Assembly (NCBI RefSeq): GCF_900187875.1
Contig: NZ_FYEX01000001.1
Coordinates: 372,001-436,000, forward strand
Direction of reading: 5' to 3'
Length of the DNA stretch: 64,000 nucleotides
Source of the DNA: Polynucleobacter victoriensis
Lineage (GTDB): Bacteria > Pseudomonadota > Gammaproteobacteria > Burkholderiales > Burkholderiaceae
Shown here piece after piece: positions 35,864 through 44,266 of this stretch (its first letter is position 1; every line of letters begins with the position of its first letter). The notes under the pieces are model-generated. The model had not been told where the DNA came from. It saw only the letters and a list, made by a program, of their open reading frames with translations, and did no database searches. The position numbers and the translations under genes were made by a program.

Positions 35864-36346
35864 TTAGTGATGCTTAGAGTGGTCATGCCCTGGTTCGCCA
35901 TGAGCTGGGTGACCCATGACTTTGAATGGCACTTCTACCTCACCAGCTTTTTCAAACTTGAGCTTCACCTTGATAGTTGAGCCAGGCTTTAGTTGTTCTT
36001 TTAAGTCGATGAACATCAAGTGCAAGCCACCAGACTTAAGCTCAACCTTGCCATTAGCAGGAATCTCAATCGCTTTGATCTCGCGCATTTTCATGACATT
36101 GCCTTCCATAGACATGGTGTGCAATTCGACCGCTTTTGAAACAGATGATGAAGCAGCTAATAATTTATCTGCACCACCCTTGTTTTCGATTTTCATGAAA
36201 CCGCCACTCATTTTTTGAGCAGGCACAGTAGCACGTGCTTTGGCATCTTCGATTTTTAAAGAACCAATCTTAATGTCATTATCAGCCAATACAGAACCAG
36301 CAACAAAAGCAGTTGCAACCATTACAGCGCTTAATAATTTTTTCAT
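35864..36346 (-). CDS. Periplasmic copper chaperone PCu(A)C
   Basis: A 160-residue exported protein of the PCu(A)C/DUF461 family that delivers Cu(I), often to cytochrome oxidase. A signal peptide is clear (MKKLLSAVMVATAFVAGSVLA, cleavage near residue 21). The copper ligands are recognisable as the HxM pairs in VELHTMSME and GLHLMFID. The C-terminus ends in a His-rich tail (HPAHGEPGHDHSKHH) that could bind extra copper. A strong AAAGGAGA ribosome site precedes the ATG. It is the last gene of the copper cluster. Confidence 0.92.
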   Translation of the reverse strand: MKKLLSAVMVATAFVAGSVLADNDIKIGSLKIEDAKARATVPAQKMSGGFMKIENKGGADKLLAASSSVSKAVELHTMSMEGNVMKMREIKAIEIPANGKVELKSGGLHLMFIDLKEQLKPGSTIKVKLKFEKAGEVEVPFKVMGHPAHGEPGHDHSKHH

Positions 36347-36382
36347 TTATATCTCCTTTATTTGATTTATTTTAGTGGTTAC

Positions 36383-36478
36383 TTATTTTCTACTACTAGC
36401 AACCACTTTAATAAATCCAAGAATCAGAATTGCCAAATAGGCGGTTACATACACTACAGTTTTTTCAATATCAGTCAT
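36383..36478 (-). CDS. Candidate 31-residue single-helix membrane protein in the copper cluster
   Basis: The 160-base gap between two copper genes holds a small open frame encoding MTDIEKTVVYVTAYLAILIL followed by GFIKVVASSRK. One hydrophobic helix (about residues 8-27) has a short acidic N-terminus and a basic C-terminus, as in small inner-membrane subunits. The ribosome site is weak (no AGGAG). It lies in the right orientation between the two flanking genes. It may be a real subunit or chance. Confidence 0.4.
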   Translation of the reverse strand: MTDIEKTVVYVTAYLAILILGFIKVVASSRK

Positions 36479-36507
36479 ACTTTTGAATATAAAACGACAA
36501 CAAGAAG

Positions 36508-36927
36508 TTAGTGTTGATGGTGATCAACCTTTACTTCTCCTTTAAACATAGAGAACATCTTTTTGTGTTTGGGCGATAGCTTAGACTCACCTTCAACCAA
36601 CTGCTTAGATAACTGAGCTGCTACTTGCTTAGACATACCAGTTTTTTCCAAGACATCGACCTGAGTTAAGCCATCACCGCCACATAAGGCAATTGACCAC
36701 TTACCATGATGGCGAACCAATAGTGCTCTACCGCCAGAATCAATCTGAATCCAGCTAGCTAGAGCATGGTCACCAACCACAGCAATTGGAGCAACTGATA
36801 AAGGCGCATGAGGTTTATCAAACTGATGCTTCATTAACTGTTTAATTTGCTCTTGATCAGGAGACTGAGCAAAAGCACTCTGAATACAGAATAATGATAG
36901 AGCAGCAATTTTCAATAAAAATCTCAT
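36508..36927 (-). CDS. Copper-uptake-associated periplasmic protein
   Basis: A 139-residue exported protein (signal peptide MRFLLKIAALSLFCIQSAFA, cleavage near residue 20). The mature part has a compact domain with GRALLVRHHGKWSIALCGGDGL and a Met/His-rich C-terminus ending VDHHQH, suitable for copper binding. I recognise it as the family annotated 'copper uptake system-associated protein'; its biochemical role is unproven. The start at 36927 has an AAAGGA site and avoids overlapping oprC; an ATG at 36978 is in frame but less likely. Confidence 0.75.
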   Translation of the reverse strand: MRFLLKIAALSLFCIQSAFAQSPDQEQIKQLMKHQFDKPHAPLSVAPIAVVGDHALASWIQIDSGGRALLVRHHGKWSIALCGGDGLTQVDVLEKTGMSKQVAAQLSKQLVEGESKLSPKHKKMFSMFKGEVKVDHHQH

Positions 36928-36947
36928 GCGAATCCTTTTACCTAGAA

Positions 36948-38942
36948 TCAATCTAGGGCGATAGTTGCTTTTAACCAAGCGGTACGGCCTGGTTCGTTAA
37001 CGCGGGTGGTTTGTGTATAACCCGTTACAGATGATCCAGCCCTGCTAATAAACTCGGCATAACTTTTATCAAACAAGTTATCTACACCAGCAGCAATTAA
37101 AGTCTTCTTATTTGGCTTATATCCTGCATTTAGCGAAAAAATTCCAAAGCCACCTGATTGCGCAACATCTTTACCGGAAATATTACCCTGACCAATAGCC
37201 ACATCATTTTTTCTAGCAACCAGTCTCAATAAAGCGCCATATGAATAGACCTTATCATCATATGAAACTGCAAACCTACCTTCCAAAGGAGCCAATTGCG
37301 CCAAAGGCAGACCATCAGTTTCATTTTTACCCTTCACGTAATTTAAACTGGAATTGAGCTTAATCACATTAGTTAACACGTAGCCAGCAGTTAATTCAGC
37401 ACCATAAGTATGAGCGTCAATATTTCTTGATGATGGAGTTGCATACATACCCGATGTATAGCCAGACCTACTATCAACTAGGATTAAATCATTAATCTTG
37501 TTGTAGAAAACTGATGCACTCGAATTAAAGTTAGATGATTTATGTATTAAACCAAAGTCAACTTGATTCGTTTTCTCAGTTTTGGTACTCATCAAGGCAC
37601 TATCACCAGATGAATTTTGCTTATTTGAGATTAACTCCCAGTAATCAGGCATTCTTTCTGATCTACCATATCCAATATATGCTGTTGAATTTTGGATTGA
37701 ATTTAACTCAGACTCATATCTAGCAAAACCGCTATTAGTAAACTCTTTACGAGTTTGGCCTGCAGTTGTTGAGCCCATCATTCCACTGGAACGCTTATCA
37801 GTTACATCCCATGACTCTCCTCTATAACCAGCAATCAATCTGTCTGTTTTATTCAATTTTTCGGTAAGTTCAGCAAACATACTAATATTTTTAAATAGTG
37901 AGTCATCAGCTAATGCACTTCCCAAACTCATATTTCCAGCATGAGTAGATTCAGAGTAATCAACACCAACCTTCATTTTGGTAGTAGATCTCAAAGATAA
38001 ATCGCCAGATAGCCTTGCAGCATTTGTCTCATGTGTCACATCCATTCCACTGACGGAGGATGAACGCATTGAATTAGACATGGTATGAAAAATAGTATTT
38101 CTAGATATTTGGAATTCAATTTTTTCAACTACGTCTGATATATTTTTAATTTGACCTTTACCCGCAATATTTTCACGCAAGAACTTTGTTCCATCTAGCG
38201 TTCTATCAGCATAAGCTGCATAGCCGTTACTTCTTGCAGCTGATATTTCAAAACGTTTGTTGTTATCTGGTGTTACACCAAAGGATGTTGATGCACTGTA
38301 ACGATGATATTTAGAGTGCACTTTATTTCCATCACCATCCTTATAGTCATCAGACTTTGAATTTGAACCTGTAAATGTGGCGAAATAATCTTTATTACCC
38401 ATATTCGCATCGACAACTTCATCATGTCTGCCAAAGCTGCCAACTAAACCAGAGGCATGAACGTCGTAACCAGGCTTGTCATAGACCTTTTGCTCTTTTT
38501 CAAAACGAACAGTTGCTGCTGAACCATGCCCAGGATATAAAACAGTTTGCGGACCTTTGATAACTGTTACTTTGTCATAGATTTCAGGGAAAATGTATGC
38601 AGTTGGAGCATCCATACGCTGACCACAACCACCAAAAATATTTTGATCATCAGCAAGAATATTTACCCTTGAACCACCCATACCTCGAAAATTTGGCTCA
38701 CCGTCAGCACCTGCTTTACGCATCACGCTGAAACCAGGAACAGATTTCAAGAAATCAGCTCCGTCGTGAGCAGGTAGAGGTTGACGCGGCACCTTAGGAT
38801 TTAACTCGATAGTTGCTGGCGCTGTCATTGGTGTAGCAGTTACCACCACATCATCTAAGACTGTGTGGTTAGCATAAGCTTGCGACATCATCATTGTTGC
38901 TACTAGAGCAATTGGGGTGAGGGTTATGTAGGTTTTTTTCAT
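36948..38942 (-). CDS. oprC: TonB-dependent copper receptor, OprC/NosA family
   Basis: A 664-residue outer-membrane active transporter. A signal peptide (about residues 1-24) is followed by a TonB-box-like LDDVVVTATP, a plug domain with DGADFLKSVPGFSVMRK, GEPNFRGMGGSRVNILAD and IFGGCGQRMDAPTAYIFPE, and a barrel ending in the typical aromatic terminus (AWLKATIALD). The CGxRMDxPTAY segment and the plug sequence are characteristic of the copper receptor OprC/NosA, not of siderophore or haem receptors. The gene follows the Crp-like regulator by 43 bases. Confidence 0.9.
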   Translation of the reverse strand: MKKTYITLTPIALVATMMMSQAYANHTVLDDVVVTATPMTAPATIELNPKVPRQPLPAHDGADFLKSVPGFSVMRKAGADGEPNFRGMGGSRVNILADDQNIFGGCGQRMDAPTAYIFPEIYDKVTVIKGPQTVLYPGHGSAATVRFEKEQKVYDKPGYDVHASGLVGSFGRHDEVVDANMGNKDYFATFTGSNSKSDDYKDGDGNKVHSKYHRYSASTSFGVTPDNNKRFEISAARSNGYAAYADRTLDGTKFLRENIAGKGQIKNISDVVEKIEFQISRNTIFHTMSNSMRSSSVSGMDVTHETNAARLSGDLSLRSTTKMKVGVDYSESTHAGNMSLGSALADDSLFKNISMFAELTEKLNKTDRLIAGYRGESWDVTDKRSSGMMGSTTAGQTRKEFTNSGFARYESELNSIQNSTAYIGYGRSERMPDYWELISNKQNSSGDSALMSTKTEKTNQVDFGLIHKSSNFNSSASVFYNKINDLILVDSRSGYTSGMYATPSSRNIDAHTYGAELTAGYVLTNVIKLNSSLNYVKGKNETDGLPLAQLAPLEGRFAVSYDDKVYSYGALLRLVARKNDVAIGQGNISGKDVAQSGGFGIFSLNAGYKPNKKTLIAAGVDNLFDKSYAEFISRAGSSVTGYTQTTRVNEPGRTAWLKATIALD

Positions 38943-38985
38943 GACTTCTTCCTGTTAAAAAATAATGTTTTTTTCGTTGTTTTGA

Positions 38986-39564
38986 TTAAGCAGCAATAGC
39001 CTGCATCGATTCCACTGATACCGTGAATTGATTTCTGAGATTGCCTCTTGTGCCTTGTACTGGCACTAAGACGCCTTGCTTTCTGAGGCTGGCAATGCAA
39101 CGGCAGACTGTCTCAATGGTTAAGTCTGTGATGTCTGCAGTTTCTTTGAGTGGGGGCAAAGATAAGTTCTCAGTTTTTTCTGTTGCACTTTTGTTACTGA
39201 GCAACTGAACAAACTTCAGAATGCGCTCCATGGCCATGCCGCATCTGAGCGATACAACATCAGATTGGCGCCAGCTTGATTTGATTAATTGCTCAGCTAA
39301 TGCGTCCGCCAACAGAATTGTTGATTCCTGCCAGACGGAAATTTCACAATCAGTTAATGCATGAGCTTCAAATGCATAAGGTTTGCGCAACAAAACTTCT
39401 GCACCCACCAAATCCCCAGCAATTGCCAAATTCGCAAATACTGATTTGTGACTGGCTTGCGCATGATCAAGCCTAACCGTGCCAGTGATAACTTTATATG
39501 CAGGGCCAGTTTGGCCAGACTTGTAAATTAAATCGCCCGCTTTGTAACTAATGATTTTTTCCAT
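38986..39564 (-). CDS. Crp/Fnr-family transcriptional regulator
   Basis: A 192-residue regulator with an N-terminal cyclic-nucleotide-binding-like beta-roll (about residues 5-115) and a C-terminal winged HTH whose recognition helix lies in DLTIETVCRCIASLRKQGVL. The N-terminal cysteine cluster that binds an iron-sulfur cluster in FNR is absent. Cysteines are scattered, including a CRC pair in the HTH, which might sense metal or redox. It lies just upstream of the copper receptor on the same strand, so control of copper uptake is likely but unproven. Confidence 0.85.
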   Translation of the reverse strand: MEKIISYKAGDLIYKSGQTGPAYKVITGTVRLDHAQASHKSVFANLAIAGDLVGAEVLLRKPYAFEAHALTDCEISVWQESTILLADALAEQLIKSSWRQSDVVSLRCGMAMERILKFVQLLSNKSATEKTENLSLPPLKETADITDLTIETVCRCIASLRKQGVLVPVQGTRGNLRNQFTVSVESMQAIAA

Positions 39565-39589
39565 GACTTACTCGCTTTAATCTTGTTTT

Positions 39590-39607
39590 GAATGCGCAAG
39601 CGCATTC
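39590..39607. promoter_or_regulatory. Palindrome upstream of the Crp/Fnr-type gene
   Basis: An 18-bp near-perfect inverted repeat, GAATGCGC-AA-GCGCATTC, lies 26 bases before the Crp-like start codon. It has the size and symmetry of a dimeric operator. It could serve autoregulation or be a hairpin in the leader. Confidence 0.35.
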
Positions 39608-39613
39608 CATACC

Positions 39614-39635
39614 GAACAACTAGTAATAGTTGTTC
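39614..39635. promoter_or_regulatory. 9-4-9 inverted repeat with Crp/Fnr-like geometry
   Basis: GAACAACTA and TAGTTGTTC are separated by four bases. This four-base spacing between inverted half-sites is the geometry of Fnr/Crp-type boxes, though the sequence is not the TTGAT/ATCAA consensus. It lies just after the DUF2946 stop (minus strand), so a terminator role is also possible. Confidence 0.4.
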
Positions 39636-39644
39636 CCTTAAGAA

Positions 39645-40022
39645 TTAAGCGAGTGTTGGAGGTGCTCTAGAAGGAAGTGCAACCCAAGCAAATAATGGCT
39701 TAGGTGACTTGTAGAAAAGCTGAGGGTAAATGTTGTGTGCTTGTGGCTCAGCGAAGTTCAAAGCGTTATCAATTGGTAAAACATATGCACCGTGAACTAA
39801 ACAAAATGGGCAGTGCTCATTGGCAACTTGTTGATCATCTGAGCTACTTGCATCAATCACCTGGGTCATTTTGACGCCAGAAGTTGTACAAACCTCAACA
39901 GAAATACCTTTGCCAGTATCAGCTACTGCAATTGCTTGGGAAATCGACGGCGCCAATGCTCCCATCAGAATAGCCGCGATGGCCATCCAATGAATCAAGT
40001 GACGTTTGATAGAAATTCCCAT
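39645..40022 (-). CDS. DUF2946-family protein of the copper cluster
   Basis: A 125-residue protein with an N-terminal hydrophobic segment (signal or anchor, about residues 10-30), a mid-protein CPFC motif (EHCPFCLVHGAYVLP) and a C-terminus ending LPSRAPPTLA. These are the marks of DUF2946, whose members often stand next to TonB-dependent copper receptors. The paired cysteines could bind copper. Its role is not known. It opens the minus-strand copper group. Confidence 0.8.
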   Translation of the reverse strand: MGISIKRHLIHWMAIAAILMGALAPSISQAIAVADTGKGISVEVCTTSGVKMTQVIDASSSDDQQVANEHCPFCLVHGAYVLPIDNALNFAEPQAHNIYPQLFYKSPKPLFAWVALPSRAPPTLA

Positions 40023-40123
40023 AGTCAGCGATTTTATATGATTTAGCGTTCTTTTTAGCGAATCGCTCCAAAATCAGGCATTTTTGTCAGAAAATAGAAG
40101 ACTAGATAACCTATTATTAAAAA

Positions 40124-40882
40124 ATGTCTTCCGAACGCAAAATTGCCCTATTCGCTGATATACACAGCAATCTAGAAGCCTTTGAGGCATGCATTGAGCA
40201 TGCCGAGCATCAAGGGGCTGATCAATTTGTTTTCTTAGGTGACCTTGTGGGGTACAACGCTGACCCAGTTGCCATTATTGAAAAAGTTGCCGAATTAATT
40301 GATAAGAAAAAAGCGATTGCCGTATTAGGCAACCATGATGAGGCGGTCTTTACAGACCACTCTACCCGCATGAATGCCAATGCTTGGGCAGCAATACAGT
40401 GGACACGAGACCAATTGGGTGATGATCATGTCGCGTTTTTAAAGGGTCTACCTTTAATTGTGAAAGATGAAGATATTTCATATGTGCACGCGAATGCGTC
40501 TAACCCTCATAAATGGGGCTATATCCATGATGGCTTAGCTGCTTGGCATTGCTCCGAAGCTGCCGGCACTCCATATACTTTTGTGGGCCACGTTCATGAG
40601 CCAACTGTTTATTACCAAAGCGCAGTTGGCAAGTTAATCCGCTTTATGCCAGGCAATGGCGAAGTAATGCCAATGCCTAAGCACAGAAAATGGGTCACTG
40701 TGACAGGATCACTAGGACAACCTCGTGATGGCAATCCAGCCGCCAATTACGCTTTATTTGAACCAGATCAAGAAGTTATTACCTTTAATCGCATAGACTA
40801 CGATCAGTACAAGGCTGCCGACAAGGTTCATCAAGCAGGCCTTCCTGCCGAGCTAGCCAACCGTTTGTTAACTGGTAAGTAA
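40124..40882 (+). CDS. Calcineurin-like metallophosphoesterase (YfcE/MJ0936-type)
   Basis: A 252-residue cytoplasmic enzyme with the two-metal signature in order: DIHSN (about residue 12), GDLVGYNADP (about residue 40), GNHDEA (about residue 72), and later HANASNPHKW and FVGHVHEPTVY. The motif spacing matches the phosphodiesterase (YfcE-like) branch rather than PPP-type protein phosphatases. It is six bases upstream of a protein kinase gene with UspA domain, so the two are surely one operon. The substrate is unknown. Confidence 0.87.
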   Translation: MSSERKIALFADIHSNLEAFEACIEHAEHQGADQFVFLGDLVGYNADPVAIIEKVAELIDKKKAIAVLGNHDEAVFTDHSTRMNANAWAAIQWTRDQLGDDHVAFLKGLPLIVKDEDISYVHANASNPHKWGYIHDGLAAWHCSEAAGTPYTFVGHVHEPTVYYQSAVGKLIRFMPGNGEVMPMPKHRKWVTVTGSLGQPRDGNPAANYALFEPDQEVITFNRIDYDQYKAADKVHQAGLPAELANRLLTGK

Positions 40883-40887
40883 TTCAG

Positions 40888-42312
40888 ATGCCTATCAATA
40901 AAGATCTAGAGTCAATTCGCGAAATATTCCAAGAAGGTAACGAAGTCGATGGATTTTTGATTGGTGAGCCGATCCATAAAGGTGGCATGGCTGTTCTTTA
41001 CCAGGCCACCAAAGAAGGTGTTGATTACCCTATCCTCGTCAAAGTTCCTCGCGTAGGTCGCGATCAACCAGTTGAGAGCTTGATTGGCTTTGAGACTGAG
41101 TTAAATATCATGAAGGCCATCAAGAGCCCTTATGTTCCAAGAGTGGCAGGCACTGGCAATATGGCCAAAAAGCCCTACATCGCCATGGAACATTTAGATG
41201 GCGTTCCCTTAGATAAGCTTATTAAGGAAGACGGCGGCAAGCTGAGTGATATTGAAAAAACAATTCAGATTGTTTCTAACGTCGCTACAGCCATTGCTAC
41301 TTTGCATGCGCAAGACGTTATTCACTTAGACATCAAACCTGAAAATATTTTAGTGAGGCCCGACAATCAAATTGCATTGATTGACTTTGGTTTGGCTCAC
41401 CATGCGCGCTACCCAGATTTACTGGTCGAAGCTATGTACAAAGGGATTGGCTCTGCACCGTATATTTCTCCAGAGCAAGTGATGGGTATACGCAACGACT
41501 GGCGAAGTGACATTTTTGCCATTGGTGCAATGCTCTATGAAATGCTGACTGGCGAATACCCATTTGGTTGTCCAGGAACAGTAAGTGGTTTAAAGAAAAG
41601 AATGTGGAGCGAACCACTACCCCCACGAGCCATCCGTAAAGAAATTCCACCATGGCTACAAGAAGTTGTCTTGCGGTGCTTAGAACCTTTAGCAGATGAT
41701 CGCTACCAAAGTGCTAAGCGCTTAGGGCATATTCTGAAAAATCCGCAAAGTATTCAGTTAACTCATCGAGCTGAGAAGATTTATCCCAATAGCACTTGGG
41801 ACAATATGAAACGTTGGTTTAAAGCTGCTGGCTACCAACCTTCAGAATGCCCACGCCCAAGTGCTGTAGAAGATACTGCACCAGTATTAATCGTGGCGAT
41901 CGACACCAGACAACACGATGAAGTGTTGCGCGAGCGCATGCAAAATGCCGCCAAACATTTATTACTTGCCTACCCAGAAAGTCGCTTGATTTGCTTGAGT
42001 ACTATTTCTGGTACACCTACATTTGAAGGTAATAAAGAATCAGAAACTGCCTCAGGTATTGTGCGCAATCACTTGGTCCAACTAATGGAGTGGGCAAAGC
42101 CCCTCAAGATGGGTACTGAACGTGTATCTTTCCATGTTCTCGAAGCATTAGATCCTGCATCACGCATTGTTGAATTTGCCAATGACAACAATGCTGCCAT
42201 GATCATGATTGGCGCCTCACATAAGATTCCAAACAAGGTGGCACCGTGGAGAACTTCAATGACAAAGATTGTCGAAGAAGCTCACTGTAGCGTTCACATT
42301 GTTAGAACTTAA
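40888..42312 (+). CDS. Ser/Thr protein kinase fused to a universal-stress-protein domain
   Basis: A 474-residue fusion. Residues about 22-285 are a Hanks-type kinase with a glycine loop (GEPIHKGGMAVLYQA), ATP-binding Lys52 (LVKVPR), a catalytic loop HLDIKPENILV (HLD in place of HRD), DFG (LIDFGLAHHA) and an SPEQ activation segment end. Residues about 330-474 are a UspA-like nucleotide-binding domain ending MIMIGASHKIPNKVAPWRTS..HCSVHIVRT. No membrane segment is seen, so it is a soluble stress kinase. Fused UspA could sense ATP or energy state; this is inference. Confidence 0.88.
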   Translation: MPINKDLESIREIFQEGNEVDGFLIGEPIHKGGMAVLYQATKEGVDYPILVKVPRVGRDQPVESLIGFETELNIMKAIKSPYVPRVAGTGNMAKKPYIAMEHLDGVPLDKLIKEDGGKLSDIEKTIQIVSNVATAIATLHAQDVIHLDIKPENILVRPDNQIALIDFGLAHHARYPDLLVEAMYKGIGSAPYISPEQVMGIRNDWRSDIFAIGAMLYEMLTGEYPFGCPGTVSGLKKRMWSEPLPPRAIRKEIPPWLQEVVLRCLEPLADDRYQSAKRLGHILKNPQSIQLTHRAEKIYPNSTWDNMKRWFKAAGYQPSECPRPSAVEDTAPVLIVAIDTRQHDEVLRERMQNAAKHLLLAYPESRLICLSTISGTPTFEGNKESETASGIVRNHLVQLMEWAKPLKMGTERVSFHVLEALDPASRIVEFANDNNAAMIMIGASHKIPNKVAPWRTSMTKIVEEAHCSVHIVRT

Positions 42313-42317
42313 ATCAA

Positions 42318-43331
42318 TTATTTCTTTTGTCGTAGTTTGACTTCTTGATAGCCTGGCTTGGATCCGGCTGCAGCTCTGATTTTTCGAATCAATTCACTGA
42401 CAGCACTGCGCTTGATCATGAGTGGTGACATTGCCAAGAAATAGGTTTCATCACCAAGCGGAATAAAGCCTAAACCATACTCAATGGCAACACTCTTCAG
42501 ACCAACACCAACGTCTGCAGTATCAGCAAGAATGGCCGTTGCAATCGCAGTATGTGTGAACTCTTCTCGTTGATAGCCTTTAATTTTTTGTGCTGCAACG
42601 CCTTGTGCATCCAATAACTTATCTAGCAACTGACGAGTGCCAGCACCACGTTGTCTATTAATAAACCTAACTTCAGGTCTAGCCAAATCTTTTAACTGTT
42701 TAATCCCTAAAGGATTGCCTTTCGCCACAATCAAACCTTGGCTTCTGCGCATCACTGGATATGCCTGCACCCCTTCTGAGGATAGGCGCTTACGAACTTC
42801 AGCAATACTGTCATCATCTGGCACATGAAAACCTGCCAAATCAGCGTCTCCTGAAAGCAAGCGCTCTAATGATTGGCCGGAGCCCATCGTGCGCAACTCA
42901 AAAGCATTTAGATCATTAATGGCGTCTTCAAGAATTGGGTCATTACTTGCACACAACAACCACTTTTTATGATCATCGTCATTCAAATGCTCTAACCTTG
43001 CCTGCAGGCGTTTCTCTTGCTCTTTGCTAACACCGGCAAATTCTTTTTCAACCTCATCAACAATTTGCAATAGCGTGCTAGCTGCAGTTGTTAATGTTGA
43101 GCCATGGCCTTTAACACTCATTAACAATCGACAATCCAAGGCTTTTTCTGCGGCTTTCAAACGATTCCACAAAGTTCGATAAGACATATCCATGATCTCA
43201 GCTGCAGATTGCAAGGATCTACCATCCTGAACCCCCCTCAATAGACCCGCCACCCAAGTCAAATCGATGGTATCGGTAAGCCTTTGGTGCTTTCTATGGA
43301 TATGAACGCTCGGTTTTATCTTAATTTGCAT
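42318..43331 (-). CDS. ModE-like HTH regulator with periplasmic-binding-like effector domain
   Basis: A 337-residue regulator. Residues about 20-100 hold a LysR/ModE-type winged HTH (AAEIMDMSYRTLWNRLKAAE). The rest is a substrate-binding fold (about residues 115-330), similar to the anion-binding domain of tungstate/molybdate proteins, with GSGQSLERLLSGDADLAGFH and RQRGAGTRQLLDKLLD. It is divergent from tupABC, so control of tungstate uptake is likely. Its start ATG overlaps a TTGCATAT repeat in the shared promoter region. Confidence 0.82.
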   Translation of the reverse strand: MQIKIKPSVHIHRKHQRLTDTIDLTWVAGLLRGVQDGRSLQSAAEIMDMSYRTLWNRLKAAEKALDCRLLMSVKGHGSTLTTAASTLLQIVDEVEKEFAGVSKEQEKRLQARLEHLNDDDHKKWLLCASNDPILEDAINDLNAFELRTMGSGQSLERLLSGDADLAGFHVPDDDSIAEVRKRLSSEGVQAYPVMRRSQGLIVAKGNPLGIKQLKDLARPEVRFINRQRGAGTRQLLDKLLDAQGVAAQKIKGYQREEFTHTAIATAILADTADVGVGLKSVAIEYGLGFIPLGDETYFLAMSPLMIKRSAVSELIRKIRAAAGSKPGYQEVKLRQKK

Positions 43332-43387
43332 ATGAAATTTGTTGCATATTGATAATGTCTAAATGTTTGTTGATGATATAGCTATAT
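43326..43387. promoter_or_regulatory. Candidate operators between the regulator and tupA
   Basis: This divergent promoter region holds two TTGCATAT direct repeats 16 bases apart (43326-43333 and 43342-43349). Nearer to tupA lies a 12-bp palindrome ATATAGCTATAT (43376-43387). TATATA half-sites resemble the ModE operator, which fits the ModE-like HTH of the neighbouring regulator. Binding is not shown. Confidence 0.45.
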
Positions 43388-43403
43388 TTACTTTGGAGAC
43401 AAT

Positions 43404-44222
43404 ATGAAACGACGTTCCGTTTTAAGACTAAGTGTTTTGGCTATTTTTGCTTTTTCAGGCATTAGCTTGGCAAATGCTCAAAAGAGCATTGTGGTTTCTT
43501 CTACAACCTCGACAGAGCAATCTGGTTTATTCAAACATTTATTACCTGTTTTTGAGAAAAAAACAGGTATTCAGGTCAAAGTGGTAGCGGTTGGTACTGG
43601 CCAAGCGCTCGATATTGGTCGCCGCGGTGATGCAGATGTTGTGTTTGTTCACGATAAAGTTGCTGAAGAAAAGTTTGTAGCAGAAGGTTTTGCGCCAAAC
43701 CGTATTGAAGTGATGTACAACGACTTTGTACTCATCGGCCCTAAGGCTGACCCAGCCAAAATTAATGGCGGCAAAGATATTCAAGCTGCGCTTAAAAAGA
43801 TTGCAGATTCCAAATCAGCATTTGTGTCACGTGGCGACAAGAGCGGCACACACGCTGCTGAATTACGTTACTGGAAGGCTGCTGGTGTTGATGTTTCAGC
43901 AACACAACCTTGGTACAAAGAAACTGGCTCAGGCATGGGTCCCGCTCTTAATACCGCTTCTGGTATGAATGGTTACATCTTGTCAGACCGTGCTACATGG
44001 CTCACATTCAAAAACCGTGGCGACCTAGCAATTTTGGTGCAAGGTGATCCAAGGTTATTTAATCAATATGGCGTGATGTTAGTTAGCCCGCGTAAACACT
44101 CACACGTGAAACACGTTGAGGGTCAAGCATTCATTGACTGGATCATCTCAAAAGAAGGTCAAGCCACAATTGCTAGCTACCAAGTGGGCGGGGAACAACT
44201 ATTCTTCCCTAACGCCAAATAA
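43404..44222 (+). CDS. tupA: Tungstate ABC transporter, substrate-binding protein
   Basis: A 272-residue periplasmic protein with a signal peptide (residues 1-25, cleaved after ANA). The TupA signature follows: SSTTSTEQSGLFKHLLP, where Ser/Thr side chains hold the oxyanion, GTGQALDIGRRGDADVVFVHD, and SRGDKSGTHAAELRYWK with its Arg/Ser ligands. TupA is more selective for tungstate than molybdate. A clear GGAG site precedes the ATG. A hairpin separates it from tupB. Confidence 0.92.
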   Translation: MKRRSVLRLSVLAIFAFSGISLANAQKSIVVSSTTSTEQSGLFKHLLPVFEKKTGIQVKVVAVGTGQALDIGRRGDADVVFVHDKVAEEKFVAEGFAPNRIEVMYNDFVLIGPKADPAKINGGKDIQAALKKIADSKSAFVSRGDKSGTHAAELRYWKAAGVDVSATQPWYKETGSGMGPALNTASGMNGYILSDRATWLTFKNRGDLAILVQGDPRLFNQYGVMLVSPRKHSHVKHVEGQAFIDWIISKEGQATIASYQVGGEQLFFPNAK

Positions 44223-44266
44223 TTACTAACAATAATTATTAACTTTTGTAGCATTTATTCCTAATC

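Noticed and set aside
36948..38942. Siderophore or haem receptor working with the Fur-controlled haem gene
   Set aside because: The plug sequence and neighbours are those of copper receptors, and the gene lies 15 kb from the haem gene.
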